Positions 47,500-58,649 of a stretch of DNA of 64,000 nt are shown here, piece after piece; positions within the stretch are counted from its first letter, which is position 1; each line of letters begins with the position of its first letter. The stretch is from Liolophura sinensis. Its lineage: Eukaryota; Mollusca; Polyplacophora; Chitonida; Chitonidae. The notes below the pieces were generated by a model. That model did no database searches. It was given only the letters and a program-made list of their open reading frames with translations, and was not told where the DNA came from. The stretch is from the NCBI RefSeq assembly GCF_032854445.1, contig NC_088300.1, positions 41,012,458 through 41,076,457 of the forward strand. Reading direction: 5' to 3'. A program made the translations under genes and the position numbers.

Positions 47500-49000
47500 T
47501 TTTCCTCTTCTAAGTCAGAGGCCCTGTTATTTACTAAAAGGAAAATCACATGTGATATATCATTTAAGGGGCAGATTACAATATTAAATACACCCAGTGT
47601 CTTAAATTTCTGGGTATGTTTTTGACGCTAAGCTTACGTGGAAGAATCATATTGATGCAGTGTTGGCCAAATGCCAGTCAGCAATTAATCTGACGAAAAG
47701 TGTATCTGGCACTTCTTGGGGGCGGATAGAAATGCATTGGGTAAACTTTGCAAATGTTTGATTAGATCTAGGTTGGATTATGGAGTGGAGGTGTACAACT
47801 CTGCCTCTCGTACACTGAAGTTGAGGCTTGACTCTATACAGGGACAGGCTTTACGTAATGTACTGGGTCCATGAGGACTATCCCATTACAGGTACTGCAG
47901 GTCACAACAGGTGAACTCCCATTATGGATTAGACGGAAAATGACAAGTTTTAAGTATTATTTGTCTCTGTTAACAAGTCATAATAATCCTACCTCTGATG
48001 TTTTAACTGTGACTTGGCATTCTGAACTATTAGAAGTATTGAAACTCAAAGACCAAGAAATATTTAGTGTTCGCTCTCAATCCACCCGAGATGAATTGCA
48101 GCTTGATTATTCAATTCTCCAAAAGGACGTAAGATTTCCATTCCCTTCATGGAAGCTGAGGATTCCTTTTATATCTACAGAGCTCCATTCGAAAGTAAGG
48201 AAATCTGGCCCTATCAAAAACACAGAATTGTGTGCTAAAGATCATATTCGATCAAACTGGTATGATTATCTCCACATTTAGACAGAAATGTCCAGAATCT
48301 GGAAGAACATCCGTGGCCTTCTGTGTCCCTGAAATCAAGTATGAAAAATCTTACCCTTTATCTGATCATGTCACTGTCTTCACCTCCGAATTGGTTGCTA
48401 TACTTGTGGCGTTAAAATTTGTAGAAGAATTTCGTCCCTTAAAATGTGTAATATTTATTGACTCTCTAAGCTATTTGCTGTGATCAACCATGCTGGGAGA
48501 AATGCTAACAATGTTGTACTACACTGTTTTACTTATCTTTTCTATCAGAATATTTAGGTGTGCCTTGAGTGGATTCCAGGCCACAGTCATATTGAAGGAA
48601 CGAGAGGCGGATCGGTTGGCGAAAGCAGCGTATAAGAAAAGTGGTGTAGATATCCGTGTAGATATGTCTGTCTCGGAAATGTTTAGTGTTTATCGAAAAC
48701 AATTTTATGAACTGTGGCAGCAGGAATGGGAAAATAGTGCCAAAGGTAGATTTTACTACAGTTTGTTTCCTACAGTAAGGAATGCTTGGGTGTCAGTTAA
48801 GGGGAGGTGACAACAAGTGTTTTTGATGAGATTGCAGTCGGGTCACGTTCCCTTGAACTTTTATCTCTATAGAGCTGGAAAACATCCAACTGCGTTTTGT
48901 AACCACTGCAATCTTTTAGAAACTATCGATCATTTTTTACTTCGGTGTCCATATTATGGACAGATTCATAATGACATATTAAGACGGATTCCGATTTAAG
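47500..49000 (+). pseudogene. LINE thumb, RNase H and C-terminal zinc region, pseudogene
   Basis: The 47,871-48,281 ORF is the thumb/linker (RTIPLQVLQVTTGELPLWIRR). RNase H fragments follow: TSELVAILVALK with the catalytic-type Glu (about 48,385), FIDS (about 48,455) and EADRLAKAA (about 48,605). The first Asp region is frameshifted. The last ORF (48,817-48,999) ends in CNHC...H....C, the zinc-like motif common at the C-terminus of these polymerases. Several stops separate the pieces. Confidence 0.8.
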
Positions 49001-49989
49001 GTGTGCAATAACTATCAGTAGCGACACTTTTCAGAAACCAACAAAGCTCAAATATTTAATTTGGTAGTATTTTTGTCACAACAACGCTCGGTGAACGTGT
49101 ACGATCACTGACGATATAATCTTTACATGTTCATTTTATTTCAGTGTTGTTGTTGTTATCTAGGCATCGGCCTTCTGACTCTCGCATAGGGCTGGCGGGT
49201 TATATCTTGGTGACGAGCATTGTGTAGATGGAGCTTGTTAAGGTCTTCTATGTTACCAATTGACGGACCAAAGCTCAGCACGTTACAATATTGTTTATAT
49301 TATATGTGGCAGCATGGAAACAGACTCTGCGAGGCTGTAAAATCACTAAACTTGCTTTCTGATTTCACAGTTTGGAAAACACACAGATTTGTATGATTAG
49401 AATTCTACAGAGCATTAATGCCTATTTTGAATGGATTCTGAAATATGTTTTACACTGACCAATGAAGGCTGTGGATGTCTACATCTCCCGGAGCCATATG
49501 CGGTTCTATAAACCGTAAGGCTATTTCCTTCTTTTACAGCTTAGAGGATAACTTATCTTTATTGGACCACAAGTCACAATAGTACAAAACTCCACCGAGA
49601 CCATAACATAGTTCAACAGCCCTGTGTTCCGTGTTCGTTTTATAGTGCCAAACTGTATTCAGTGTATAACAGGCAGTCGTGAACTCCAATCCATTGTGGT
49701 CTTATACTAAGATGTGCATATTTCAGACTATGTTTCGTCTTATTGAAACCGCTCAAATAGGAAAGCATAAAAATATTTAAGAATTTATCCTGTTCCTCTA
49801 TGGTGATATAATTTCACGTTTTCCATTTAGGTGAAATATTTGTATGACAGAATTGTTAGCAATCGTTAGGCTTACCTGTTGAAAAAATGGACGATATAAT
49901 ATTGTTTGCGCGAACATGTCAACAGGCTATATCATATTTACCAGAAGTTGTGTACACGAAAGGTTCCTTATTCTTATTTTGCAATGGTG
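49001..49989. other. possible LINE 3' UTR, then nothing recognised
   Basis: GTTGTTGTTGTT near 49,145-49,158 could mark the LINE 3' end. Beyond that there is no structure. Confidence 0.3.
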
Positions 49990-50505
49990 TTTGCAGACAA
50001 CGGTTACAAGCTTCCAAATGTGCTGGCTACGGTTATAATCTCCAAAATGCAGTGATAACGGAAAAAAACAAAATGTAGTGATCGCGGTTACACACTGTAA
50101 AATGTAGTGATCACCGATACACGCTCAAACATGTAGCGATCACAGTTACATTCTCAAAAATGTTGTAATTACGTTTACAAGCTGCAAAATGCGGTGATCA
50201 CGGTTACAATATCCAAAATATGGTTATCACGGTGACAAACTCCAAAATGTGGTGATCATAACCAAGTTACAAAGACTTACAAGCTCCAAAATGTGTTTAT
50301 GACGGTAAGGCCTATTGGCTCCAAGATATCCATTTTGATCACGGTTACAAGCTCCAACAAGTGGTGATCACAGTTTCAGGCCCCAAAATGTTGCGATCGC
50401 GGTTACAAAGTTTAAAATGTGGTGATCACGGTTACAAGATTCAAAAATGTGGTGATCAGGGTTACAAGCTCCAAAATGTAGTGATCACTGTTACAAGCCA
50501 CGGCG
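49990..50505 (+). repeat. minisatellite, 29-30-bp unit, about 17 degenerate copies
   Basis: The consensus is roughly GTGATCACGGTTACAAGCTC then CAAAATGTG. Each unit carries the palindrome TGATCA within GTGATCAC. Copies at the right end are the most regular. Confidence 0.92.
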
Positions 50506-51894
50506 CTCTCGAATCACTTTGTGTAACAGTGGTATACGCAAAAGAGCTAGCTGGTTGGAGTTTTTCTTCCGGCTGGAGTGGATTAATACTGGGAAATGTC
50601 CAGCCTTGCTCAAATCTATTAGTGCAGACATGGCACCGATCTCACCCACGCCCAAACTGACCAGTAAGAAGATTTGAAAGATCAACCAGTCAGCGTCCAG
50701 ATAGTAGTTCATCACCGAAAGTTCATGTCAATAAAGCGAACAGTTCTGGGAAAACAGATTTACACATGATGTGCTTTCCTTGATGTTCGCCCTGTGATTT
50801 TGTTCACGTAATTGGCCCAACATTAAACATAACATCAACCCCTCCTCTTCAATGTGACTCGGACTGAGCTCGTATATATTACTGACTAGTGTTCTGTACT
50901 GTAATTTTAGTAGTGAGCAGCACATGAAATATATGATTTATTTATTGGTTCGATTTTCATTTATAAAGCATTGTGGTATATTCGCTTGCAAAGCGATTTA
51001 TAAGAGATGAAAATATAAAGGACCTCAGCGTAGCGACTAAACCAGAACAGCGACGACAGTGTAATGGACACACGTAACCTGTGAATTACGGGTTCTTGGT
51101 TGTTTACATCATTTAGGGTTTATTCTAACTATTCATGTAAATGCAAACAAAGAAGCAACTTATGAAACCCTAAAACACCATAGCTTAATTATTAGATTAT
51201 TATTAGACGTCACTGGTCATTGTCATTTTAGACATTGTCTAAAATATGCATTTAGCCATACTCTAAATGCTGAATGGATGGCCCATCCATTTATTAATAC
51301 AGTTCACGTGTTCACAGATATTTTGAAGATAAATATTGTTGTGATTTACACGGTGAAATCACAATAATACTGAAAAAAAATAAAAGTTGCTTTTTTCTGC
51401 CTCAGGAAATGAATACATAGATTTGTATTCTCAAATCCAGTCATCCAAGCATCTCTGGTGACTGCCTTCCTGATGCGAGGACAATTAAGCAAATCATCAG
51501 TCGTGAAAGGCTAAGCTAATGATCATTAGTGTGAAATAAGCTTTCATCCCTTTTATCCCAGTTATTGATAATTAATTTGCCGAGGACGGAGAAAGACGAC
51601 AAACGTTTCCACTGTAATTATTGCTGTTTATACTTCAAGAAGCGAGAAAAGATTAAAGTTTCCCGTGTTTGTATGTGCCTTAGGAGATTGCAACTTTTAT
51701 CCATAACGTGCCATGTGAACAGAGCTCTGTGGTGCTATTAATGCTTGTTGTCAAATAAAAAACAACCAAAAGCATCCAGCGAATCAAGAATTGTGGTATT
51801 CTGTCGGGTATAGTACTTAATATCAACACCATGCTAATACGGATCAGAGTGTAGCAAACTGTCTGTGCTCTAATCCCAGTGCCCTGTAGCAGCT
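50506..51894. other. no recognised gene
   Basis: Minus-strand ORFs at 50,491-50,715 and 51,680-51,940 are hydrophobic, but they have no family motif and partly overlap repeats. I do not call them genes. Confidence 0.35.
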
Positions 51895-52200
51895 GAGTCG
51901 GTAATGGTGGTGAGAGATAATAAATGTAGTTCAGCATCAAGAAACATCACAATTAAAACAACTCCATGGCACAAAACAAGATCAGATCGGTGGAGGACAG
52001 ACGTTTCATTGCCACACATTGAGATAACCTTTACACTTCACCCGCGCTTCAGCCTGAAAAATCATTAGACAAGTTTATCGTCTTGTAATACGGGTTTCCC
52101 CTGGCAGCAGTGGAGTTTGATGGCTGGTGGATACTCACAAGGTTTGCTGTATTCTGCCTTCGGTAAGATTGCCGATGTCCCTGACCCCAGTCCTGTATCT
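51895..52200 (+). repeat. inverted repeat pair, left copy
   Basis: This matches the complement of 59,515-59,800: shared blocks are GGTGGAGGACAGAC, GAGATAACCT, GACAAG..TATCG, TTTCCCCTGGCAGCAGTGGA / TTTGATGGCT and ATACTCAC. Both copies carry a GTGAGTA donor-like site at the same place. The nature is unknown. Confidence 0.7.
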
Positions 52201-52724
52201 TTAGTCTCAATCAGGCCAAGGAATGCCAGAAACGGGATTAAAGCGAGGAACCTTTATTCAATTTTGCCTTCATTCAAATTTCTTTGACTTTTTACACTTG
52301 TGTCACTCAGTTCAGAAGAAATGTTTATCACATTTCCACAATGTTGAACAGAAAAATCTGATTTCAGTAAAGACAACAGAAAACTTTAACCCATACCGTA
52401 AAGTCGCTTGACAAAAAAAAAAACAACAGAAAAATGATCCCAAGAAATTTTTTTTGGAAAGGCGTTAGTATTAAAGTAGAGAGCTTCAAGCTTACTGCAA
52501 AAACTGGACTGTCCAAAAATTTTCATGACGAATAAAACTCTAACTAAGATAAATTGTTTTAGATTCGAACTTCGCCCAGTGAGGAGACAGAATGTATATC
52601 ATAATCAAAGACGTATAGCATAAATAAAAAAAATCAGAACATTGACGATAGTGTGATATCTGGTAAATGGTCACAAGTAACTGGTGAAGTACAGCCTCTT
52701 GTCAATTCATCTCAGTTGTGGTTT
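52201..52724. other. no recognised feature
   Basis: AT-rich DNA between the inverted repeat and a SINE. Confidence 0.4.
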
Positions 52725-52735
52725 TATTCTAACTG

Positions 52736-52982
52736 TCGGGGCCTCACTAATGCAGCGTAACGACCCAGGAGTCTCTCACCAGTGCAGTCACTGTGAGTTC
52801 AAGTCCGGCTCGGCTGGCTTCCTCCCCGGCCGTACGTGGGAAAGTCTGTCAGCAACCTCCGGATTGTCGTGGGTTTCCCCCGGGCTCCTCCCGGTTTCCT
52901 CCTATCATGCTGGCCGCCGTCGTATAAATGAAATATTCTTGAGTACGGCGTAAAACACTCATCAAATAAATAAATAAATAAA
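52736..52982 (+). mobile_element. SINE A with TSD, tRNA head internally deleted
   Basis: It begins GGGGCCTCACTAATGCAGCG: the 5' end is present, but the A box region between GGGGCCTC and GCAGCG is deleted. A B box-like GTGAGTTCAAGTCC, the body and a tail of five TAAA units follow. An exact 11-bp TSD TATTCTAACTG flanks it (52,725-52,735 and 52,983-52,993). Confidence 0.93.
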
Positions 52983-52993
52983 TATTCTAACTG

Positions 52994-54430
52994 CTTATAT
53001 GAATGTTTAAATAATAGCAAACTACATGTCGCCAGTACCATGGATCAAGTGGAATTAGATAAAAAAAATGAAGTGAGGTTAAATGGAATTTATCAGGCGT
53101 GACATTTTTAGAACTATTCAAAATGCTGTTTTAATGACCTAAAACTAATATCACGAAGGAAATACCGTTTTCTTTTCTTTATGGTTGTTCGATTCGTCAG
53201 TTGAAGTATTTAAACTGAAATGGTAAGTTGGTATCAGGTTTGGTAAAAGATTGAAGTAAAAAAATTAAAATTAAAATGGAGAGACACTTACTTCCCTTTT
53301 CATACGCATTTCACTGAAGTAGAATTGAATCAATGTTCAGATGTCTCGGTCGTTCATCCACGACTACAACATGCCAATAAAAATGTACTCTCACTTTCAC
53401 TATCGCGTAAGTATCGCTGTGAAGATTCTAGTACAATACTGTGAACGGGAGTTTTATAACACTCGTATATCACAGACGTAAATGCAGGACCGTTACTTGT
53501 GGTATCAATTTGCCTCTGTACCCACATCGTCCTGTAATGGATGAAGAGGTGAGGGCTTTACCCAGGGATTATTTCACGTCTCGGGGTATTATGCATTTTT
53601 AAGAAAACCAGACGTTTTCGCAGAAATCCTTAGTGTAGATATCATCTGAGGACATGAGGGTAGTTTTGTGCGGATTCGATGGGTTTATCCTCAGAGAAAC
53701 AAAACATACATTGTGGAAACATACAGTTAAGCCAGTAGGCGCTGACCACAAGGACATCGAGAGAGAGACCGATGCTTTAGTGAACCAAGGATGAAGGCGA
53801 AGAGGGATTTGTCAGATAAAGCAGATAGAGCAGATGGAGCAGAAGGCAGATAGAGCAATAAAATGAGCTGGCAAAATATGGTGAGGGTAAAAAACGAGGT
53901 TATCTTCACCATTTGATTTCGTTTCCATATTGTAAAATTAATGATTTTGAATAGTTACCTTGTACTACTCTTAGAAAATAGAAGACAAATATTTTGGTCC
54001 ATATAATTTTTGTTGTTTTTTGTTCTTATTATTATATTTCGAATGTCTCCTTTACTGTTCCATGTTTATTGAATTGCAGTCACAACGGTGTGAAAATCTG
54101 TTCGGGACATTGCAGAATTCATCAACATCGAGAACTTGTAAAAGTTACCATGAGCTGCGGATTTAATAACTTAACATAATCGTCGTTTACATAATTCTCA
54201 TTAAACAATAGATCTTGACTGAACAAGGAATTGGAGTCGCTAAATTGTCTTTAAGTTCTGAAAAATAACAGCTCTATGAATATTGCATTTCGTTCAAATG
54301 AAGACAAATAGAATGGGGAGAGAGAATACAATGACCAGTTCGTCCTAGTTTAGAAGGTGAATACCAGAGATCAAAGGCTAAAGGACGTAAATCAGCTGTA
54401 ATTTGTCGGCTTCTGCTACAAGCAGCGCTA
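52994..54430. other. no recognised feature
   Basis: A short purine-rich GCAGATAGAGCAGATGGAGC patch lies near 53,820-53,870. No gene was seen. Confidence 0.4.
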
Positions 54431-55125
54431 CATTCACATCCTCCACCATGACGTCTCCTGTCGTAGTACATACACATCCTCAACCTTGACGAGTTTAGTC
54501 AACTTCTCTTGTCATTGTTCATCGACGTCATCACCTGTCATGAACTAGTCCACGTCTCCTGCCGTTGTTCATTCACATCTTACTCCATGACGAGCTAGTC
54601 CACCTCTCTGGCCATTGTTCATCCACATCCTCCTACATGACAAGCTAGTCCACGTCTCCTGCCGCTGTTCATTCACATCTTACTCCATGATGAGCTAGTC
54701 CATCTCTCCTGCCGTTGTTCATTCACGTTCTCCTTCATGACGAGCTAGTCCACCTTCCCTGCCGTTGTTCATTCACATCCTCCTCCATGACGAGCTAGTA
54801 CACGTCTCCTGCCCTTGTTAATTCACATCCTCCTCCATGACGAGCTAGTCCACGTCTCCTGCCGTTGTTCATTCACGTTCTCCTTCATGGCGAGCTAGTC
54901 CACCTTCCCTGCCGTTGTTCATTCACATCCTCCTCCATGACGAGCTAGTCCACGTCTCCTGCCGTTGTTCATTCACATCCTCCTTCATGACGAGCTAGTC
55001 CACGTCTCCCGCCGTTGTTCATTCACGTCCTTCCAAATGCTGACTATTCCACGTCTCCTGCGGTTGTTCATTCACGTCCTCCATGACGAGCTAGTCCACG
55101 TCTCCTGCCACGTCTCTCATGCCAG
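54431..55125 (+). repeat. minisatellite, 50-bp unit, about 13-14 copies with 150-bp higher-order periodicity
   Basis: The unit is about TCCTCCATGACGAGCTAGTC + CACGTCTCCTGCCGTTGTTC + ATTCACATCC. A variant (ATTCACGTTC plus CACCTTCCCT) recurs at 54,721 and 54,871, with a partial form at 55,021, exactly 150 bp apart, meaning blocks of three monomers were duplicated. The first copies (54,431-54,540) are degenerate. Confidence 0.93.
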
Positions 55126-55127
55126 CG

Positions 55128-55400
55128 ATGATAGGCCTTACATAAGATCAAAGAAAGAAATACAAAGACGCTTGAATTTTTTTTTTTTGAGCTTGTGTGT
55201 CGCCGCTTGCCATCACGGACGCTACCGCCAACCCGACCGCCCTGAGACTGCTTATTGGACTGTCATCCGTAGACTGAGTGAGTGAGTGAGAGCTTGAGTT
55301 TAGCGTCGTACTCAATAATTTTTCAGTCATATGATGACGAAGGAATCCGTTGGGTGTATGTATGTAATGTGCCTCCTTGTTGCAGGACCGATTTCCACCG
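55128..55400 (-). repeat. inverted LTR piece interrupted by a SINE B copy
   Basis: GATAGGCCTTACATAAGATC followed by AAAGACGCTTGAA (55,128-55,177) and CATCACGGACGCTACCGCC (55,211 on) match the minus-oriented LTR at 58.65-58.85 kb. From about 55,274 to 55,395 the complement of SINE B (GAGTGAGTGAG ... AGATAAAAGAG) is present. The arm at 55,128-55,177 is also an inverted repeat of 55,535-55,590. Confidence 0.65.
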
Positions 55401-55649
55401 CTCTTTTATCTATTCCATCCGGATTTGGATGCTGTAAGATAATATATAGATTTTATTTATTTTATTTGTATTGTTTTGTATATTATTATCAGCTGTATTA
55501 TTTGACTGTTTTGTTCAAATATATGTATTGAACATATTCAAGCGTCTTCGTGTTTCTTTGTTTGATCTTGTGTAAGGCCTATCGCTGATCTGAGAATTTA
55601 ACGAGTTAGTTGTTTCTCATCTTTACTCTCCGATAGTGGTACCGTTACA
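55401..55649 (+). repeat. 5' LTR, 3' portion
   Basis: The sequence ends TGGTACCGTTACA at 55,649. CGTCTTCGTGTTTCTTTGTT, TGATCTTGTG and GTTGTTTCTCATCT match the complement of 58,755-58,860. It is directly followed by the primer-binding-like site. Confidence 0.7.
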
Positions 55650-55651
55650 TA

Positions 55652-55668
55652 TTGGGAACTTATCCGGG
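55652..55668 (+). promoter_or_regulatory. candidate primer binding site
   Basis: TTGGGAACTTATCCGGG two bases after the LTR end resembles the TTGGG..CT.(A/G)TCCGGG form seen at retroelement PBSs. The matching tRNA is not determined. Confidence 0.45.
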
Positions 55669-55704
55669 CATATATCCCGCTTGTTCTAGATTGTAGCACG
55701 TTTA

Positions 55705-56055
55705 TTGTCAGCGGTGTTAGCGGTGTTTAGAGATGTTTTAGTTCCTATTTCAAAGATTCACATTTTGTACAACTATTTATATAGATTCTTTGTACACTAT
55801 ATAGAAAAAGTGAAATGGTGGATGCTATTAGCCAAACACTTGAACTTAGGTAATACTTTGCATATTACGGGCCATAGTAGCGATATTGAGTTGATTAAGC
55901 TTCAGTTAGAGGTGGAGAGATTTAGGTTAGAAGACGAAGGAAGAAAAAAAGAAAGAGAAAGAGAAGAAAAAGAAAGGGAAAGAGAAAGAGAAGAAAGAGA
56001 GTTTGAGTTAGAGAAGTTGAAATTAGAAAAGAAAGAGAGAGAGAAAAACAGTTAG
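55705..56055 (+). pseudogene. Gypsy gag-like ORF fragment (charged coiled coil)
   Basis: A 116-codon ORF directly after the PBS. From about codon 58 it becomes a long Glu/Arg/Lys-rich helix (DIELIKLQLEVERFRLEDEG, then REREEKERERE runs), the kind of coiled coil found near the N-terminus of many Gypsy gag proteins. It stops at 56,055, and a SINE fragment follows at once. The capsid and nucleocapsid parts are missing. The purine bias of the sequence is extreme, so some of the length may be simple-repeat expansion. Confidence 0.55.
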
Positions 56056-56070
56056 AGTTCACACTTAAGG

Positions 56071-56130
56071 ATTTATTTATTTATTTATTTATTTGATTGT
56101 TGTTTTACTCCGTATTCAAGAATATTCAAA
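56071..56130 (-). mobile_element. SINE A tail fragment inside the Gypsy element
   Basis: ATTTATTTATTTATTTGATT then GTTTTACTCCGTATTCAAGA matches the complement of the SINE A tail. The rest of the SINE is absent. Confidence 0.75.
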
Positions 56131-56315
56131 CTAAAAGAACTACAGGATAAAGCAGTGATAATGAAGCTGTTGTTCATAAGCATCCAGGATTTCATTTGGC
56201 TCGGAACATTCGATTAACACCAAATTTATTAATAAGGATGTAGAAAGGTTTTTTTTCTCTTCTTTAAGAAAGTGGGTGTCAGCTTGGAGTGGCCTAAAAG
56301 GTAAGGTGTAGCCTC

Positions 56316-56653
56316 ATGTCTGTAGTGTTCCGGTTTTGGACGGAAATACAGAAGACCTACAGGAGGAGTTTCCAGGTATATTTTCCTGTTGTGTGGTTAC
56401 CAGATCACAGAAAAGAGCCATGGAGAAAGAAGGTAATTCTTCTATTACCACTGGGGATTCAGTGGGTAATACTAATTTGGTTCAAACTTTCTTTAATGAT
56501 ATTGATGTTGTAGAGGATGGTCAGGAGTTAGACATACCTGTGTTCTCTCGATCTGATCTGGTTAAACAACAACAGCCAGATCCCGAAAGAAAGGAATTAA
56601 GTAAGTCTGCTTTACCTGTGAAGGAAATAGCTGAGGCACCTGTTGGTTTTTAA
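56316..56653 (+). pseudogene. Gypsy protease-to-integrase linker, pseudogene
   Basis: Codons for MDGNTEDLQEEFPGIFSCCV, then VTRSQKRAMEK, then DIPVFSRSDLVKQQQPDPER. I recall this wording from the region after the aspartic protease and before the integrase in animal Gypsy polyproteins. No RT or RNase H motif occurs. It stops at 56,651, with about 40 bp to the integrase ORF. Confidence 0.6.
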
Positions 56654-56693
56654 ATGGAGATTGAGCTGTTGAGAAGAAAGTATAGACCCCCTT

Positions 56694-57773
56694 ATGTATC
56701 AGCTAACGATTAATGGTCAATTTTTAATTAAGTTGTACTTAGGATGGCTCAGTGAGATTCCAATAGGCGGACATTTAGGCATTAGAAAGACAGAAAGTAA
56801 AATCACCCGCCATATTTACTGGCCTAAGATTTACAAGGATGTGGTTAATTTCTGTAAGACATGTCACACTTGTCAGCTGGTAAGAAAATCCCAGTATAAT
56901 GTAAGACTTGCACTGTTGATTCCCATTCCTGCTTTTGGTGAACCTTTTAGCAAGGTACTCGTTGATCGTGTTGGTCCATTACCTAGAACTAAGTCAGGAT
57001 ACAAGGATCTTTTGCCTATTATGGATACAGCTACTGGATTTCGTGAAGCTCTCCCACTGAAACAGATATCTACTCCTCAGACACTTAATAGTTTATTACA
57101 GTTGTTCACCAGGTATGGTTTACGTAAGTAAATACAATCTGATCAGCGGTCAAATTTTATGTCAGGCTTATTTCAAGAAGTTATTTATCAGTTAGAGATT
57201 AAGCAGCTTAAATCCACAGCTTGTCATCCTCAATCCCAATGGCCTTTGGAAAGATTCCGCCAAACCAGGAAGAGAGCTCTACGAGCATGTTGTATAGAAT
57301 ATACTTCAGACTGGAACAAAGGGATTCAATTTGTTTTGTTTGCCGCTAGGGGTACTCCTAATGAGCTCACTGGGTTTAGACCATTTGAGTTGGTGTATGG
57401 TCAGGAGGTTAGAGGTCCTTTAGCTGTGATGAAGGAACGCATCTTGGCTCAAGAAACAGAAGGAAACTTAGTAGAATATCCCAGTTTCGGGGCAGGTTAT
57501 ATAAAGCCTGGGAAATAAATCCTGCTAATATGAAGACCTCAGGATAAAATGAAACTATACGACGACAAAAATGCTGAGCCAAGAAGTTTTTCTCTTGGGG
57601 ATAAGGCTCTAGTCTTGTTGCCCCTACCTCAGGAACGGCTTAAGGCCAAGTTTAGTGGACCATATCAGGTGGTGACTAAAATTAACGATTTTAACTACAT
57701 TATTAGCACACCTGATCATAGGGAAACTGAAAGAGTGTCACATAAATATGTTCAAGAAGTACAATTCCCGTGA
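56694..57773 (+). pseudogene. Gypsy integrase pseudogene (zinc-binding, catalytic core, GPY/F)
   Basis: All parts lie in one frame broken only by stops (TAA at 57,129, TAA at 57,516, TGA at 57,531). The zinc-binding domain keeps GGHLG...RHIYWP...CKTCHTCQ; the most N-terminal His position appears lost. The core has the first Asp in VDRVGPLP (about 56,966), the second in SDQRSNF (about 57,140, just after the first stop; Gly replaced by Arg), and the Glu in LERFRQT (about 57,246). A GPY/F-type C-terminal module (LKAKFSGPYQV, about 57,630-57,668) ends the protein. Integrase would insert element DNA into the host genome; the stops make this copy non-functional. Confidence 0.88.
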
Positions 57774-58036
57774 TGCAAGTCTGTAGCTGTCGCCAGTACT
57801 GTAGTAAGTCATGAAGAGGAGAGTGGTGTGTTGTCTGCTAAACGAACTGAGCTCAAAGAGCCAGGCAGCGTTCAACTTTGTTCAGAGCCTTATTGGATAA
57901 CTCAGGTGTGTTGAGCAATTTCGATGAAGTGCTATGTACATATATCCCTTATAACATTATTTTGTCATTATTGTATATGTATGTGTCATATTTAGTGATA
58001 GTAAAGATCACCGTACTTGTGTCTTTCAATTTAGGG
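57774..58036 (+). pseudogene. short remnant downstream of integrase
   Basis: ALLDNSGVLSNFDEVLCTYI (57,884-57,943) looks like the spacer that, in IN-first Gypsy elements, leads into the RT. No RT blocks follow, so this part is deleted. Confidence 0.35.
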
Positions 58037-58640
58037 GAAGTGCTACGAACCCGACCTTTAAACATTGTATTATATATTGTTTTTTGATTTCTTCTTGGGC
58101 AGTTATTGTCTGACCTACATTTTCCCATTTGTGTACGTTATAGCCTGCACTCTGATTCAGTCCAACGTTCTCGAGGCCCCGGTGTTTATGAGGTTAGGGT
58201 CATTGTACATGGAGTGTACATTCTGGAAACTGCATTGGTGTTGTAAACATGTTAACGATCAAACCATCCAGGATTTTCTTTTACGTTAGTCTGTGAATAT
58301 GAGCGACCGAGTTGTGAAGCTCACAGTCATGTAAGAGCAGTCATTTATTCCAGTCCACTTAAAAGCAGTCATTTACTCAAGTCTGTTTGAGAGCAGTCAT
58401 ATTTACTGTCAATCACTGTGAATGATTTTGCTGGGTTTGGAGATATCGACTTTCACGCCATTCCACATCCGTCATTTGTAGTCCATTTTATGTACAGAGC
58501 ACTTTGTTAAATTGTGTTTCTCCACTTGCTATTTTTGGAAATGTTATTTTGGAGCTTGTATCGCCCATTGTCTTTTTGTGCCATTAGATACATTTCATTC
58601 CAGTTTACCCTGATAGTGAATTTGTGTATATTTCCGAGAA
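58037..58640 (+). repeat. 3' LTR region, plus orientation, truncated
   Basis: A possible purine tract (TTTAGGGGAAG) precedes TGCTACGAACCCGACC at about 58,037, a plausible LTR start. From TGTTGTAAACATG (about 58,239) to about 58,560 it is matched by the complement of 58,900-59,160. Confidence 0.6.
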
Positions 58641-58649
58641 AACATACAT

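Larger units (their letters stand above)
44638..49000 (+). mobile_element. decayed non-LTR retrotransposon, I/Nimb-like
   Basis: A single element in plus orientation with ORF1 (gag-like), endonuclease, reverse transcriptase, RNase H and a C-terminal zinc motif in the canonical order. Stops and frameshifts interrupt it throughout, and the N-terminal part of the endonuclease is missing, so it cannot be active. An RNase H after RT points to the I superfamily, and the RT wording is closest to Nimb/I types as I remember them. The exact 5' and 3' ends are uncertain; a 3' UTR may continue to about 49.2 kb. Confidence 0.88.

Noticed and set aside
49990-50505. CRISPR array
   Set aside because: Units are contiguous without unique spacers, divergence is spread over the whole unit, and the genome is eukaryotic. 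The same holds for the 29-, 34-, 41-, 50- and 87-bp arrays.
51680-51940. Hydrophobic minus-strand ORF considered as a GPCR exon
   Set aside because: It lacks any class A landmark (NPxxY, DRY, conserved prolines in order) and partly overlaps an inverted repeat.
54965-55285. 106-codon ORF over the 50-bp minisatellite
   Set aside because: The repeat period is not a multiple of 3, and the peptide repeats out of phase; no domain.
55705-56055. A host coiled-coil protein
   Set aside because: Its position directly after LTR and PBS-like site and before Gypsy pol pieces makes a gag remnant more likely.
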